From [Mycobacterium] vasticus (lineage in GTDB: Bacteria > Actinomycetota > Actinomycetes > Mycobacteriales > Mycobacteriaceae), in the NCBI RefSeq assembly GCF_020181595.1, contig NZ_CP084028.1:574967-638966 (forward strand): a stretch of DNA of 64,000 nt, written 5' to 3'. The stretch's first letter is position 1. Each line of letters begins with the position of its first letter. Both the position numbers and the translations under genes were made by a program. Of this stretch, positions 26,101 to 33,403 are shown one piece after another. The notes beneath the pieces were generated by a model. It saw only the letters and a program-made list of their open reading frames with translations, had not been told where the DNA came from and ran no database searches.

Positions 26101-26468
26101 GAGGCGTCGCCGTGGCCCAAATGCCTTGCCAGCGTGGCACACCAGGGCTGATCCAGATTCGCGTCGATGACCGCCAGCAGCGGCCAGGCCAGCGCATCCG
26201 GCGACCACGGGTCCTCATCGCCGGTACCGGTGACCTCGGCGATCAGCGAGACCGGGCTGCGGAACGCCACCCCCGCGCACACCCCGTCGCCCCCGGGGCC
26301 GGCGCCCAGTACGTGCGACAGGCGCTGGGACAGCCAGCGCTCCACCCCGCGGGCCGGCACCAGCACCAGCTCCTGGGCGAACGGGTCGGGCGGCGGGGAC
26401 GCCAACAGGACGCCCAGGCCGTCGGCCAGGGCGTCGGTACGTTCGGCGCGGTGCAGATGCAATCCCAT
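23184..26468 (-). CDS. recC: Exodeoxyribonuclease V gamma subunit RecC
   Basis: A 1094-residue RecC. It opens MGLHLHRAERTDALADGLG, then 'ELVLVPARGVERWLSQRLS', the typical RecC N-terminus. It keeps helicase-like folds without catalytic Walker residues, as the family does; RecC serves as the scaffold and Chi-recognition subunit. It ends 'FWLPLLRAERSAR'-like next to the recB start. The first gene of the recC-recB-recD operon. ATG 26468 is preferred; ATG 26480 is an in-frame alternative. It is divergent from pfkA with about 50 bp between the starts, which must hold both promoters. Confidence 0.92.
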   Translation of the reverse strand: MGLHLHRAERTDALADGLGVLLASPPPDPFAQELVLVPARGVERWLSQRLSHVLGAGPGGDGVCAGVAFRSPVSLIAEVTGTGDEDPWSPDALAWPLLAVIDANLDQPWCATLARHLGHGDASPEGELRRGRRYAVARRLAGLFASYSRQRPQLLVDWSAGDPGDLHEDLAWQPPLWRALVAAVDMDPPQIRHRDTVARLRGAACETLPARLSLFGHTRLAGTDIELLDALATHHDLHLWLPHPSDALWQELSGVHGTIPRAEDQSRHSAHHPLLETLGRDLRELQRGLPASPDTDEYLRTATYPETILGWLQSDLSANSVRPDGRTAAAADRSVQVHSCHSPARQVDVLREVLLGLLHDDPTLEPRDIVVMCPDIETYAPLIVADFGLGELAGNTHPAHRLRVQLADRALTQTNPLLAVAAELLEIAGSRATATAVLNLAHTEPVRARFGFTEDDLTQITTWVRTANIRWGFDPHTRERYGLGKIVHNTWRFGLDRILTGVAMSDDSHAWLDTALPLDDVGSSQVELAGKLAEFVTRLQSAVEQLDGTRGLSEWITTLRDGVAALADSGGEAWQSAHLQRELTQVLDGAAARGDTELRLPDVRVLLSGHLAGRPTRANFRTGTLTVCTMVPMRSVPHRVVCLLGVDDGVFPRLDLPDGDDVLARHPMTGERDIRSEDRQLLLDAITAATEQLVITYTGADEHSGHPRPPAVPLAELLDALDATTDAPLRERIVVEHPLQPFDINNVEPGKLIPGQPFTFDPTVPMAARTAAGHRCAAREFIDAPLLAPPAGDVTLTDLLKFFKDPVKGFFTALNFTLPWEVDEVEEAMPIDIGGLTEWAIGERMLNDVLLGADPADAIGAEWRRGSLPPGQLGWRAAKQIRDRVALLAAATGEHRAGDPKAYDIDLDIGGGRRLTGTVTGVFGTSTVSVNYSKLRDKHLLESWIPLLALATQHPGVEWTARCIGRDPGGERVLQRLFAAPQQPAEALRRLVWLYDIGRLEPLPLPIRTSFAWAEARQRGRDPVFSASKKWTSKFYDAEVTDKANVRVWGPHAPLQVLLGPPRPGEEIDGEDTRLGALAARLWLPLLRAERSAR

Positions 26469-26521
26469 CGCGGCCACCATAAACCGCACCACCGACGGGC
26501 CGGGCTCGTAGTGTGGGGCGC

Positions 26522-27646
26522 GTGACGTCTGCCATCAAGCGCATCGCGATCAGCACCGGCGGTGGTGACGCGCCCGGCCTCAACGCCGTCATCTACGCCG
26601 TGACGATGGCCGCCCGCAACCGCGGCTGGGACGTGGTCGGTATCCGGGACGGCTTCAACGGGGTCCTGCTGTCCGACGACTACGCCGACGGTGGGCTGAT
26701 CGAGCTGACCCGCAACCGGGTCCGCGGCATCATTCACCAGGGCGGCACCATCCTGGGCAGCACCAACCGGGGCAACCCGACGTCGTACCCGATGCAGCAG
26801 GCCGACGGCAGCTGGATCGAGGTGGACCGCACCGAAGAGCTGCTCGGGCGCTTCGCCGAACGCGGCATCGACGCGCTGGTGACCGTCGGCGGTGACGGAT
26901 CGCTCACGATCGGAAACCACTTGCACGAGGCCGGGTTGCGGCTGGTCGGGGTGCCCAAGACCATCGACAACGACCTGGATCGCACCGCGGCGACGTTCGG
27001 ATTCGCCAGCGCGGTCGAGTTCGCCTCGGAGTGCATCGACCGGCTGTTCTCCACCGCAACCTCGCACAGCCGGATCATCGTGGTCGAGGTGATGGGGCGC
27101 TACGCCGGCTGGATCGCCCTGCACGCCGGCATGGCCTCGGGTGTGCACGCAATCCTGATCCCGGAGATCCCCTACCGCCTGGAACCCATCGCCGAGCTGA
27201 TCGCCGAACGCGCACAACGAGGTTCGACGTACTCGATCGTGTGCGTGGCCGAGGGGGCCGCGCCGGTCGGTGGCGAGCGCACCGTGGCGGCCAAGTCGGT
27301 GGGGCAGGCCGAACGCCTCGGCGGGGTGGGCGCCAAGGTGGCCGCCGAACTGGAGGCGCTGACCGGGCGGGAATCGCGTGCGGTGGTGCTCGGCCACCTG
27401 CTGCGCGGCGGATCGCCGACCTCGCAGGACCGGCTGCTGGGGCTGCGTTTCGGGGCCGCGGCGGTGCGCGCCCTCGACGAGGGGTACAGCGGGGTGATGG
27501 TGGGGCTGAACCCGCCGACGGTGGACTATGTGCCGCTGGCCGAGGCCACCCGCCGGCAGAAAACCGTTCCGCCGGACTGTGATTCGATTCAGACCGCGCG
27601 CGACGTCGGGATCCGCTTCGGCGACGAGGCGGTGTCCGGCGGCTGA
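26522..27646 (+). CDS. pfkA: 6-phosphofructokinase family protein
   Basis: A 374-residue PFK that converts fructose 6-phosphate to the 1,6-bisphosphate in glycolysis. Substrate motifs: GGGDAPG (13-19), GGDGS (123-127), PKTIDND (145-151), and 'MGRYAGW' for sugar binding. The fourth residue of GGDGS is Gly, as in ATP-dependent enzymes, whereas the Lys in PKTIDND is as in PPi-dependent ones. This hybrid signature marks a subgroup whose phosphoryl donor cannot be read from sequence alone. The start is GTG 26522 (leaderless or weak SD). If it is not the main Pfk of the cell, it could serve a paralogous role. Confidence 0.9.
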   Translation: MTSAIKRIAISTGGGDAPGLNAVIYAVTMAARNRGWDVVGIRDGFNGVLLSDDYADGGLIELTRNRVRGIIHQGGTILGSTNRGNPTSYPMQQADGSWIEVDRTEELLGRFAERGIDALVTVGGDGSLTIGNHLHEAGLRLVGVPKTIDNDLDRTAATFGFASAVEFASECIDRLFSTATSHSRIIVVEVMGRYAGWIALHAGMASGVHAILIPEIPYRLEPIAELIAERAQRGSTYSIVCVAEGAAPVGGERTVAAKSVGQAERLGGVGAKVAAELEALTGRESRAVVLGHLLRGGSPTSQDRLLGLRFGAAAVRALDEGYSGVMVGLNPPTVDYVPLAEATRRQKTVPPDCDSIQTARDVGIRFGDEAVSGG

Positions 27647-27650
27647 GCCC

Positions 27651-28268
27651 TCAAAACAGCACCGTGAACCCGTGCCGCAGCACCAGATCCGCGGTCACCT
27701 CCGGGCGCCGGGTGAGCGGCCACGCCTGCACCTCGAATGCCTCGGCGGCGAAGAACGCATAGTTCACCGACGTCTCCGGTGTGGTGCGCGACCGGTAGAC
27801 GATCGCGTCCGGGCACTCGGTGGGTTCGGGCCACCAGCGCCGCGCCGCGTCGGCCAGCTGCTGGCAGGTGTCCCACACCGCGTCGTGCTGGCCGGTGCTG
27901 ATCTGGTCGTCGACCCCCAGGGCGTCCAGGTTGCGTTCGGTGCGCAGATCGAGCACCCGCAGATGCCGGACGGCGGTCAGTCGCACCAGGTGATGCTCGC
28001 CGTGATCGGACGGGATCAGCAGCCCGCTCAGCCGATAGCGTTCCCGGAACGCACCGACCAGATCGGTTGCGGCATAACGGGTCCGGAATCCGCCAGAGGT
28101 GGGGTCGAAGCGGTAACGCGGCCCGGAGAACCCGTCCCAACCCCAGTCGTCGGGATGCTGCGCATCAAGGCGCCACAGCTGCGTGCCGGCGATGACGCGC
28201 CGGCGGCGCAGGCCGGCCGGGCGGGCATCGGGCAGCGGCGCCCGGTACCCGGCGGGAAGCTCAGGCAC
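27651..28268 (-). CDS. RES-domain toxin (putative NAD+-degrading)
   Basis: A 205-residue RES-domain protein, recognisable from 'GPRYRFDPTSGGFRTRYAAT' with its conserved Arg, followed by 'VGAFRERYR', 'LRVLDLRTERNLDALGV' and a late 'TTPETSVNYAFF' region with Glu/Ser. RES toxins such as MbcT break down NAD+. The gene overlaps the upstream DNA-binding gene by 8 bp, giving an antitoxin-toxin operon of the RES/Xre type. It is convergent with pfkA (4 bp between stops). The length fits the family. Confidence 0.8.
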   Translation of the reverse strand: MPELPAGYRAPLPDARPAGLRRRRVIAGTQLWRLDAQHPDDWGWDGFSGPRYRFDPTSGGFRTRYAATDLVGAFRERYRLSGLLIPSDHGEHHLVRLTAVRHLRVLDLRTERNLDALGVDDQISTGQHDAVWDTCQQLADAARRWWPEPTECPDAIVYRSRTTPETSVNYAFFAAEAFEVQAWPLTRRPEVTADLVLRHGFTVLF

Positions 28269-28776
28269 CGAGCGAGGTCAGCAGGCGCCGGGCGGCCGCG
28301 ACGGTGCTGGGAGCCCTCAGCGCCTCGGCGATCGAGACACCGCCCAGCTCGTCATGGGTGAGCCGCATGATCCGGTCACCGGCAAGCGGGTCGGTGCTGA
28401 ACCGGCCCAGCAGCTCCAGGATCTCGGGAAGATCGGGGCGGATCCGGTCGGCGTCGAACTGCCAAGCGGGAAACCAGGTCTGGTTGCCCACCGCCGCGCC
28501 GAGGAGTTTGCCGCGGCTGCGCAACCGGTGCACGGCCTGCGGAGTGCCCAGCCGCAGCAGTGCCTGGACCTGCGGGGTGGGCAGTGCGCCGGCCACGAAG
28601 TCGTCGGTGAGCGCGGCGCGGCGCTGGTCGTTGAGCGCGTGGGCGGCGATCCGCTCCAAGGTGCCCTGCGGCGCCGTCGGCGCGTCCAGCAGCGCGTCGA
28701 GCACCTGGGCGAAACCGGCGTCGGCACGGGCACGTTCGGCGACCTGACGGGCGATCGGGGCGACGGTGGGGGACAT
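28261..28776 (-). CDS. Putative DNA-binding antitoxin of the RES pair
   Basis: A 171-residue protein. Its N-terminal half is helical ('AERARADAGFAQVLDALL'). The middle 'LPTPQVQALLRLGTPQAVHRL' plus 'RGKLLGAAVGNQTWFPAWQF' resembles a helix-turn-helix followed by the MbcA/ParS/Xre-type C-terminal cap, and it ends with a helix 'IAEALRAPSTVAAARRLL'. As first gene overlapping the RES toxin it is the likely antitoxin and autorepressor. A palindrome lies 17 bp upstream of its start. The assignment rests mainly on context. Confidence 0.7.
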   Translation of the reverse strand: MSPTVAPIARQVAERARADAGFAQVLDALLDAPTAPQGTLERIAAHALNDQRRAALTDDFVAGALPTPQVQALLRLGTPQAVHRLRSRGKLLGAAVGNQTWFPAWQFDADRIRPDLPEILELLGRFSTDPLAGDRIMRLTHDELGGVSIAEALRAPSTVAAARRLLTSLGA

Positions 28777-28792
28777 GACGCCCAGGCTATCA

Positions 28793-28816
28793 CGATTGAA
28801 ACAATCGAAACAGTTT
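28793..28816. promoter_or_regulatory. Palindromic operator between the RES antitoxin and SRPBCC genes
   Basis: CGATTG-AAA-CAATCG (28793-28807) is a perfect inverted repeat, followed at once by the palindrome AAACAGTTT (28808-28816). The 50-bp divergent gap holds both start regions, so an autorepressor here could control the RES/antitoxin operon, the SRPBCC gene, or both. Confidence 0.55.
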
Positions 28817-28826
28817 GTTAGGGTCG

Positions 28827-29270
28827 ATGACCATGGCCCGTGGACGCCTGGAGCACACCGCCGACATCGCAGCGCCGCCCGAGCGCGTCACCGCGTTTCT
28901 GGCCGACCTGGTCAATTACGAAGCCCTGCACCCGATGCTGGTCAACGTCCGGGCGATTCCCGGCGGCACCGACGGCGCCACCCGATACCTGGCCCCGCAT
29001 CGCATGCGCCAATGCGGGATCCCGATCCGGTTCACCTGCCGAGTAGACCTGCGCACCGACACCCCCGGCGAGATCCGCAGCCACACCCTGCAGCGGCCCG
29101 GCATCGAAATGTGGTCCACCGTCACGGTGCGCCCGCACGACGGCGGCAGCCGGCTGCATGAGCAGGTCGACATCACCGCACCCCGGCTGCTGATGGCCAC
29201 CGTGCTGCGCGACGGCGGCAATTCGCACGCCGCGATGTGGAAGAACCTGCGCAACCATTTCGAAGCCTGA
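28827..29270 (+). CDS. SRPBCC (START-like) family protein
   Basis: A 147-residue protein (ATG 28827 or 28833). 'RGRLEHTADIAAPPERVTAFLADLVNYEALHP' (opening) and 'VTVRPHDGGSRLHEQVDI' mark the polyketide cyclase/SRPBCC fold with its deep hydrophobic cavity. Function: binds or dehydrates lipophilic ligands; the ligand is unknown. It ends 'AAMWKNLRNHF', the usual long C-terminal helix. It is divergently transcribed from the RES/antitoxin operon. Confidence 0.8.
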   Translation: MTMARGRLEHTADIAAPPERVTAFLADLVNYEALHPMLVNVRAIPGGTDGATRYLAPHRMRQCGIPIRFTCRVDLRTDTPGEIRSHTLQRPGIEMWSTVTVRPHDGGSRLHEQVDITAPRLLMATVLRDGGNSHAAMWKNLRNHFEA

Positions 29271-29293
29271 CGAACACGGGCATGCTGGAGCCT

Positions 29294-29746
29294 ATGAACC
29301 GCGATGAGATCACCGAACAGATCGTGCTGGCTCGCCTCGCGAAGGGGCTGACCTGGCAGCAGTTGGCCGACGCGATCGGCAAACCGGTGGTCTGGACCAC
29401 CTCGGCACTGCTGGGTCAGCAGCCCGTCCCCGCCGAGTCGGGGGAGATCGTGGCCGAGTTGCTCGGGCTGGACCGGTCGGTGATCCCGGTGCTGGCCTCG
29501 GTGCCGATGCGCGGTGGGCTTCCCACCGCGGTGCCCACCGACCCCACCATCTACCGGCTCTACGAGGCGGTGAGTGTCTACGGTCCCGCGCTCAAGGAAC
29601 TGATCCACGAACAGTTCGGCGACGGCATCATGAGCGCGATCAATTTCAGCGTCGACCTCGCCCGCAAGCCCGGCCCTGGCGGTGATCGGGTGGTGATCAC
29701 GTTGGACGGCAAATTCCTTGCCTACGAGTGGAATTCAGCGGACTGA
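29294..29746 (+). CDS. cynS: Cyanate hydratase (cyanase)
   Basis: A 150-residue cyanase, which converts cyanate and bicarbonate to CO2 and ammonia. The catalytic triad Arg88, Glu91 and Ser114 has exactly the spacing of the E. coli Arg96/Glu99/Ser122 set, within 'YRLYEAVSVYGPALKEL' and 'GDGIMSAINFSVD'. The N-terminal helical domain (residues 1-75) has the POU-like form. The start is ATG 29294. Cyanase lets the cell detoxify or use cyanate as a nitrogen source. It is not clustered with a carbonic anhydrase or transporter here. Confidence 0.95.
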   Translation: MNRDEITEQIVLARLAKGLTWQQLADAIGKPVVWTTSALLGQQPVPAESGEIVAELLGLDRSVIPVLASVPMRGGLPTAVPTDPTIYRLYEAVSVYGPALKELIHEQFGDGIMSAINFSVDLARKPGPGGDRVVITLDGKFLAYEWNSAD

Positions 29747-29757
29747 GCGGCAAGACC

Positions 29758-30822
29758 ATGGCAGCTGCGCGCTTAAAGAAGACCCCACCGCTGACCGCCG
29801 ACCTAGTGCTGTCCGGCGGGGGAGTCCGGTTCGTCGGGCTGGTCGGGGCGGCCGTCGCACTGATGGACGCCGGCTATTCGCTGCAACGCATCTCCGGGGT
29901 GTCCGGCGGGTCGGTGGTCGGCACCATCTTGGCGGCCGGCACCCAGGGCGACCAGCTGAGCCCCGCGCAGGCCAAGGAACTGGCGCTGTCGGTGCCGCTG
30001 CGCACCTGGCGCGACGCCGCGGCACCCATCCCGGTGCTGGGCCCGGCGTTGGGGTTCCTGCGCGACAGCGGCCTGTACCGCGGCGACGTCGCCCACGCCT
30101 GGATCCGCTCCGAGCTGGCCAACCTCGGCGTGCGCACCTGGGGTGACCTGGCCTACGACGCCGACGACCTGCTGCCCGAGCGCCGCTACCGGGCGGTGGT
30201 CAGTGCGACCGACGTGACCACCGGCCAGCTGGTCCAGCTGCCGTGGGACTACCAGCGGGTCTACGGCCTGGATCCCGACGAGCAGTCCGTCGCCGACGCG
30301 GTGCGGGCCTCGATGTCGGTGCCGTTCTTCTACCGCCCGGTGACCCTGACCAGCGCCACCGGGCGGTGCTCCACGCTCGTCGACGGCGGGGTGCTGTCGA
30401 ACTTCCCGATCTACACCTTCGACCGGCCCGACGGCCGGATGCCGAAGTGGCCCACGTTCGGGGTCACCGTGGTGCCGGAGCTGTCCGGCGGCGGCGTCGA
30501 CGCGGCGTTCGGCGGGCGGTGGCCGCTGCGGCTGTTCGGGCAGTCACGGCTGCTGGAGGATCTGGTCGGCACCATGCTGGCCGGCCACGACCTGACCTAC
30601 CTGAATCAGCCGTGGGTCAGCGCGCGGGCCATCAAGGTCTGCCCGACCGACGTCGGCGTGCTGGACTTCGGCATCTCCCGTGAACGCCTGCAAGAGCTCT
30701 ACGACAACGGCTACGCCGCGACGGAGAAGTTCCTGTCGACCTGGGACTGGTGGTCCTACCTGGCCAGGTACCGGGCGTCGCACTATCCAGACGACGCAGA
30801 GCCCGACGACGCAGAGGACTGA
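29758..30822 (+). CDS. Patatin-like phospholipase
   Basis: A 354-residue patatin-fold lipase. The oxyanion loop SGGGVRFVG lies at 19-27, the nucleophile elbow GVSGGS at 47-52 with Ser49, and the catalytic Asp is the Asp of 'VDGGVLSNFP', about residue 209. It acts on membrane or storage lipids. No signal peptide is seen, although patatin proteins can be delivered by other routes. The gene follows cynS after 11 bp, so they may be co-transcribed. The start is ATG 29758; the longer ORF adds 10 residues. Confidence 0.9.
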   Translation: MAAARLKKTPPLTADLVLSGGGVRFVGLVGAAVALMDAGYSLQRISGVSGGSVVGTILAAGTQGDQLSPAQAKELALSVPLRTWRDAAAPIPVLGPALGFLRDSGLYRGDVAHAWIRSELANLGVRTWGDLAYDADDLLPERRYRAVVSATDVTTGQLVQLPWDYQRVYGLDPDEQSVADAVRASMSVPFFYRPVTLTSATGRCSTLVDGGVLSNFPIYTFDRPDGRMPKWPTFGVTVVPELSGGGVDAAFGGRWPLRLFGQSRLLEDLVGTMLAGHDLTYLNQPWVSARAIKVCPTDVGVLDFGISRERLQELYDNGYAATEKFLSTWDWWSYLARYRASHYPDDAEPDDAED

Positions 30823-30826
30823 CCGG

Positions 30827-31660
30827 TCAGTGCCGGTGCTTGCCCAGCTCGGCGCTGGCGTCACCGAGCCGCACCGTGATGTCGGTGTTGCCCGAGGCCT
30901 CCAGCTGCTCGCGGCCGCGCAGCCGGTCCTGAATCTCGCGGGCCGCACCGTTGATCCGCTCGATCTCGCCCCGGAACACATCCGGGCGAGTCTCCTTGCT
31001 GGCGTAGTGGAAGTAGCTCAGCAGGCTGCGCAGCAGCTCCAGCTTCTGCTTCTCCCGCTTGGCCAGATCGTGCGTCGTCATCAACTCCACGCGGCGCACC
31101 GGGGGCAGATCACCCCAGTCCAGCGTCACCTTGTTCTCGAACCGGTTCCGCTTGCTGCGCCGCCCGAACCAACTCTTCGGGTCCTCGGGAGTGTCCGAGT
31201 AGCTCACCGTCCCGGTGAACCGCGACTCGATGCCCTCGCCGAGCTCGGCCCGGTCGATCGCCGAGTCCCACACCGTGCGCCACTCCTGGTTGGGTGCCAG
31301 CACCGTCAGCTCTTCGGGCAGCTGCAGCGCGACCACGTCGGCGTAGCCGTCGGACGCCGTCTCATAGCGGGCCACCGTCGGCGGCTGCGCGAACGAGAAC
31401 CGGATGTCATAGGCCGCGGTCTTGCCGAAGTTGCGGGCCACCAGCTCGATGACGTGCCAGTCGGCGGCGTGCGGCTCCATGAACACCGCCACATGCGGGC
31501 GGGTCTGTTCGGCCGCCGCCCGCCGATTGCGCTGCCATTGCCGATTCAGGTAGATCAGCGCCAGCACAGTGATCGCGATCGCCAGCCACGCAGCCCACGC
31601 GAGCCAGGCATCCGGCCCTGCGTGAACGACGTCGTACCAGCGGTCCTCGACTGATCCCAT
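30827..31660 (-). CDS. Hypothetical protein with N-terminal membrane anchor
   Basis: A 277-residue protein. One clear transmembrane helix at about residues 18-40 ('WLAWAAWLAIAITVLALIYL') is followed by a soluble domain. That domain has an Ig-like or sugar-binding beta look ('VIELVARNFGKTAAYDIRF', 'LAPNQEWRTVWDS', 'FTGTVSYSD'). The C-terminus is helical and charged. No known enzyme motif. It converges on the patatin gene (4 bp) and lies upstream of nothing else on its strand except the MBL gene, 20 bp away. Confidence 0.7.
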   Translation of the reverse strand: MGSVEDRWYDVVHAGPDAWLAWAAWLAIAITVLALIYLNRQWQRNRRAAAEQTRPHVAVFMEPHAADWHVIELVARNFGKTAAYDIRFSFAQPPTVARYETASDGYADVVALQLPEELTVLAPNQEWRTVWDSAIDRAELGEGIESRFTGTVSYSDTPEDPKSWFGRRSKRNRFENKVTLDWGDLPPVRRVELMTTHDLAKREKQKLELLRSLLSYFHYASKETRPDVFRGEIERINGAAREIQDRLRGREQLEASGNTDITVRLGDASAELGKHRH

Positions 31661-31680
31661 CGACTATCCCCTCAATCCCC

Positions 31681-32397
31681 TCATCCGCCCATCAGCATGC
31701 GCCACCGGTCCAGGCTGCCGGCGCTGAATACGTAGTTGGATCGCTTGACCTCCGAGAGTGCAGCACTCGGATCGGCCGAATACCAGTGGCCCGGAAACAC
31801 CGTCGGGTCACCCGGCAGCGCGGCCAGTTGCTGCAGGCTGCGATACATCTCATCGGAGTCGCCACCCGGGAAATCGGTCCGGCCGCAGCCTTCCAGGAAC
31901 AGCGTGTCGCCGGCCACCAGCCGCCCGTCGAGCAGGAAGCACTGGCTGCCCGGCGTGTGCCCGGGGGTGTGCAGCAACTCGATCTCGATGTCGCCGATGC
32001 TCACCCGGTCGCCGTGCTCGTGCGAGGTCAGGTCCGACATGGGGATCTCGGTTACTCGCGAAACCCACTGTGCCTCATGGCTGTTCACGTGGATCGGCAC
32101 GCTGGCCCGTTCCATCAGCTCGGCCAGGCCCTTGAGTTCGAACCCCATCATCTTGCCGCCGACGTGGTCGGGGTGGTGATGGGTGACCAGCACTCCCGAC
32201 AGGTGCATGCCGTCAGCCTCGAGCGCGTCGAGCAGATCGCCGGCCGCATAGGCAGGATCGACCACCACGGCGTCGCCGGTCTGCCGATCGCCGATCAGGT
32301 ACGCGAAATTGCGCATCTGGGTGGCCATCGGGTCTCCGATCGCGAAATCGCGTCCGGACAGCAGCTGGCGGAAATAGAGCCGGTCGGAATCTGGCAC
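31681..32397 (-). CDS. MBL-fold metallohydrolase (glyoxalase II-like; Rv0634c-type)
   Basis: A 238-residue metallo-beta-lactamase-fold enzyme. The two-metal motif THHHPDH (72-78) is intact, and later 'HTPGHTPGSQCF' and 'VAGDTLFLEGCGRTDF' supply the other metal ligands, with 'VFPGHW' last. Members hydrolyse thioesters such as S-lactoylglutathione; mycothiol is the likely thiol in mycobacteria. The sequence and position next to the tRNAs, rpmG and hadABC match the M. tuberculosis gene Rv0634c. Confidence 0.85.
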   Translation of the reverse strand: MPDSDRLYFRQLLSGRDFAIGDPMATQMRNFAYLIGDRQTGDAVVVDPAYAAGDLLDALEADGMHLSGVLVTHHHPDHVGGKMMGFELKGLAELMERASVPIHVNSHEAQWVSRVTEIPMSDLTSHEHGDRVSIGDIEIELLHTPGHTPGSQCFLLDGRLVAGDTLFLEGCGRTDFPGGDSDEMYRSLQQLAALPGDPTVFPGHWYSADPSAALSEVKRSNYVFSAGSLDRWRMLMGG

Positions 32398-32443
32398 GCC
32401 CTTCAGACTAAAGCAGGCGTGGGCAGGTATCTGTCATTGCGGT

Positions 32444-32473
32444 TTGGTGACCTCGCGGGCGAGGTTGTAACCT
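32444..32473 (+). promoter_or_regulatory. Candidate promoter for tRNA-Thr
   Basis: TTGGTG, then 18 bp, then TAACCT. It lies about 50 bp upstream of the tRNA-Thr gene. The match to the SigA consensus is moderate. Confidence 0.35.
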
Positions 32474-32523
32474 TCTACAGGCTTGCGGCGCCGGACCAGG
32501 ACGCCGCGGGTGCAAGCAAGCAG

Positions 32524-32596
32524 GCCCCCTTAGCTCAGTCGGTAGAGCGTTTCCATGGTAAGGAAAAGGTCAACGGTTCGATTCCGTTAGGGGGCT
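32524..32596 (+). tRNA. tRNA-Thr (GGT)
   Basis: A 73-base cloverleaf. The acceptor stem GCCCCCT pairs with AGGGGGC. The anticodon stem TTTCC/GGAAA encloses a loop ATGGTAA with anticodon GGT, and the T-arm 'GGTTCGATTCC' is present. It lies in the conserved tRNA-Thr/tRNA-Met/rpmG cluster. Confidence 0.95.
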
Positions 32597-32635
32597 CGGT
32601 GGACGCCGGTCGGTGTGCCGACTAGCGCCGATCGG

Positions 32636-32709
32636 GGCGGTGTAGCTCAGCTGGTTAGAGCGCACGACTCATAATCGTGAGGTCGGGAGATCGAGCCTCC
32701 CCACCGCTA
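32636..32709 (+). tRNA. tRNA-Met (CAT), elongator
   Basis: A 74-base cloverleaf. The acceptor GGCGGTG pairs with CACCGCT (one G-U at the end). The anticodon stem CACGA/TCGTG encloses loop CTCATAA with anticodon CAT. The T-arm GGGAGATCGAGCCTCCC is normal. The first acceptor pair is G-U rather than the mismatch of initiator tRNA, so it is the elongator form. Confidence 0.92.
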
Positions 32710-32747
32710 CTCCCAAGTAATTCAAGACGTGAAGAAGGACGACAGAC

Positions 32748-32915
32748 GTGGCCTCCAGTACCGACGTGCGGCCGAAGATCACCTTGGCCTGTGAGGTGTG
32801 CAAGCACCGCAACTACATCACCAAGAAGAACCGCCGTAACGACCCTGACCGGTTGGAGCTGAAGAAATTCTGCCCCAACTGCGGCAAGCACGAGTCGCAC
32901 CGCGAATCTCGCTAG
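32748..32915 (+). CDS. rpmG: 50S ribosomal protein L33
   Basis: A 55-residue L33 from GTG 32748. It starts [20 protein letters not shown] and contains '[19 protein letters not shown]'. The four cysteines in two CxxC pairs (CEVC and CPNC) make this the zinc-binding (C+) form, replaced by a zinc-free paralogue under zinc starvation in mycobacteria. It follows tRNA-Met by 38 bp and precedes hadA by 11 bp. This is the rpmG2 position of M. tuberculosis. Confidence 0.95.
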   Translation: MASSTDVRPKITLACEVCKHRNYITKKNRRNDPDRLELKKFCPNCGKHESHRESR

Positions 32916-32926
32916 GAAGCGCATCC

Positions 32927-33403
32927 GTGTCGTTGGCTGAACGCCTCGCCGGGGCGCGCTTCCGTTATCCCGACCACTACGAGGTGGAGCGGGAGAAGAT
33001 CCGTGAATACGCACACGCGGTCAAGGTTCACGACGGGGCCAGCCTGGACGTGCGCGCGGCCGCAAAACTGGGCTACGGCGGCCTGGTGGCCCCGCTGACC
33101 TACATCTCGGTGTTCGGGCACAAGGCGATCTCGGCGTTCTTCGAACACCTCGGCATCGCGGTCTCCGACGCCCAGATCGTCCAGGTCGACCAGAAGCTGG
33201 CGTTTCACCAGCCGATCAAAGAGGGCGATCGGCTCTACTGCGACATCGAGGTCGAATCGGTTCGCCGTGCGCACGGCACCGACATCATCATGACCAGGCA
33301 GATTGTCACCAACGACGCCGGTGACATCGTGCAGGAGACGTACACGACGCTGGCGGGCCGCGCCGGCGAAGGAGATAAGGGTTTCACCGATGGCGCTTCG
33401 TGA
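32927..33403 (+). CDS. hadA: (3R)-hydroxyacyl-ACP dehydratase subunit HadA
   Basis: A 158-residue hotdog-fold protein, the substrate-binding partner in the HadAB and, via its twin HadC, FAS-II dehydratases. These act in the third step of each mycolic acid elongation cycle. 'YHYEVEREKIREYA' (approximate), 'LVAPLTYISVFGHKAI' and 'KLAFHQPIKEGDRLY' are diagnostic. It lacks the catalytic Asp/His pair that HadB provides. The start is GTG 32927, and the gene overlaps hadB by 14 bp. It is the target of thiacetazone-type inhibitors in mycobacteria. Confidence 0.95.
   Translation: MSLAERLAGARFRYPDHYEVEREKIREYAHAVKVHDGASLDVRAAAKLGYGGLVAPLTYISVFGHKAISAFFEHLGIAVSDAQIVQVDQKLAFHQPIKEGDRLYCDIEVESVRRAHGTDIIMTRQIVTNDAGDIVQETYTTLAGRAGEGDKGFTDGAS

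Noticed and set aside
31786..32625. 279-codon + strand frame crossing the MBL gene and tRNA-Thr
   Set aside because: It is antisense to the MBL gene and reads through a tRNA, so it is a shadow.
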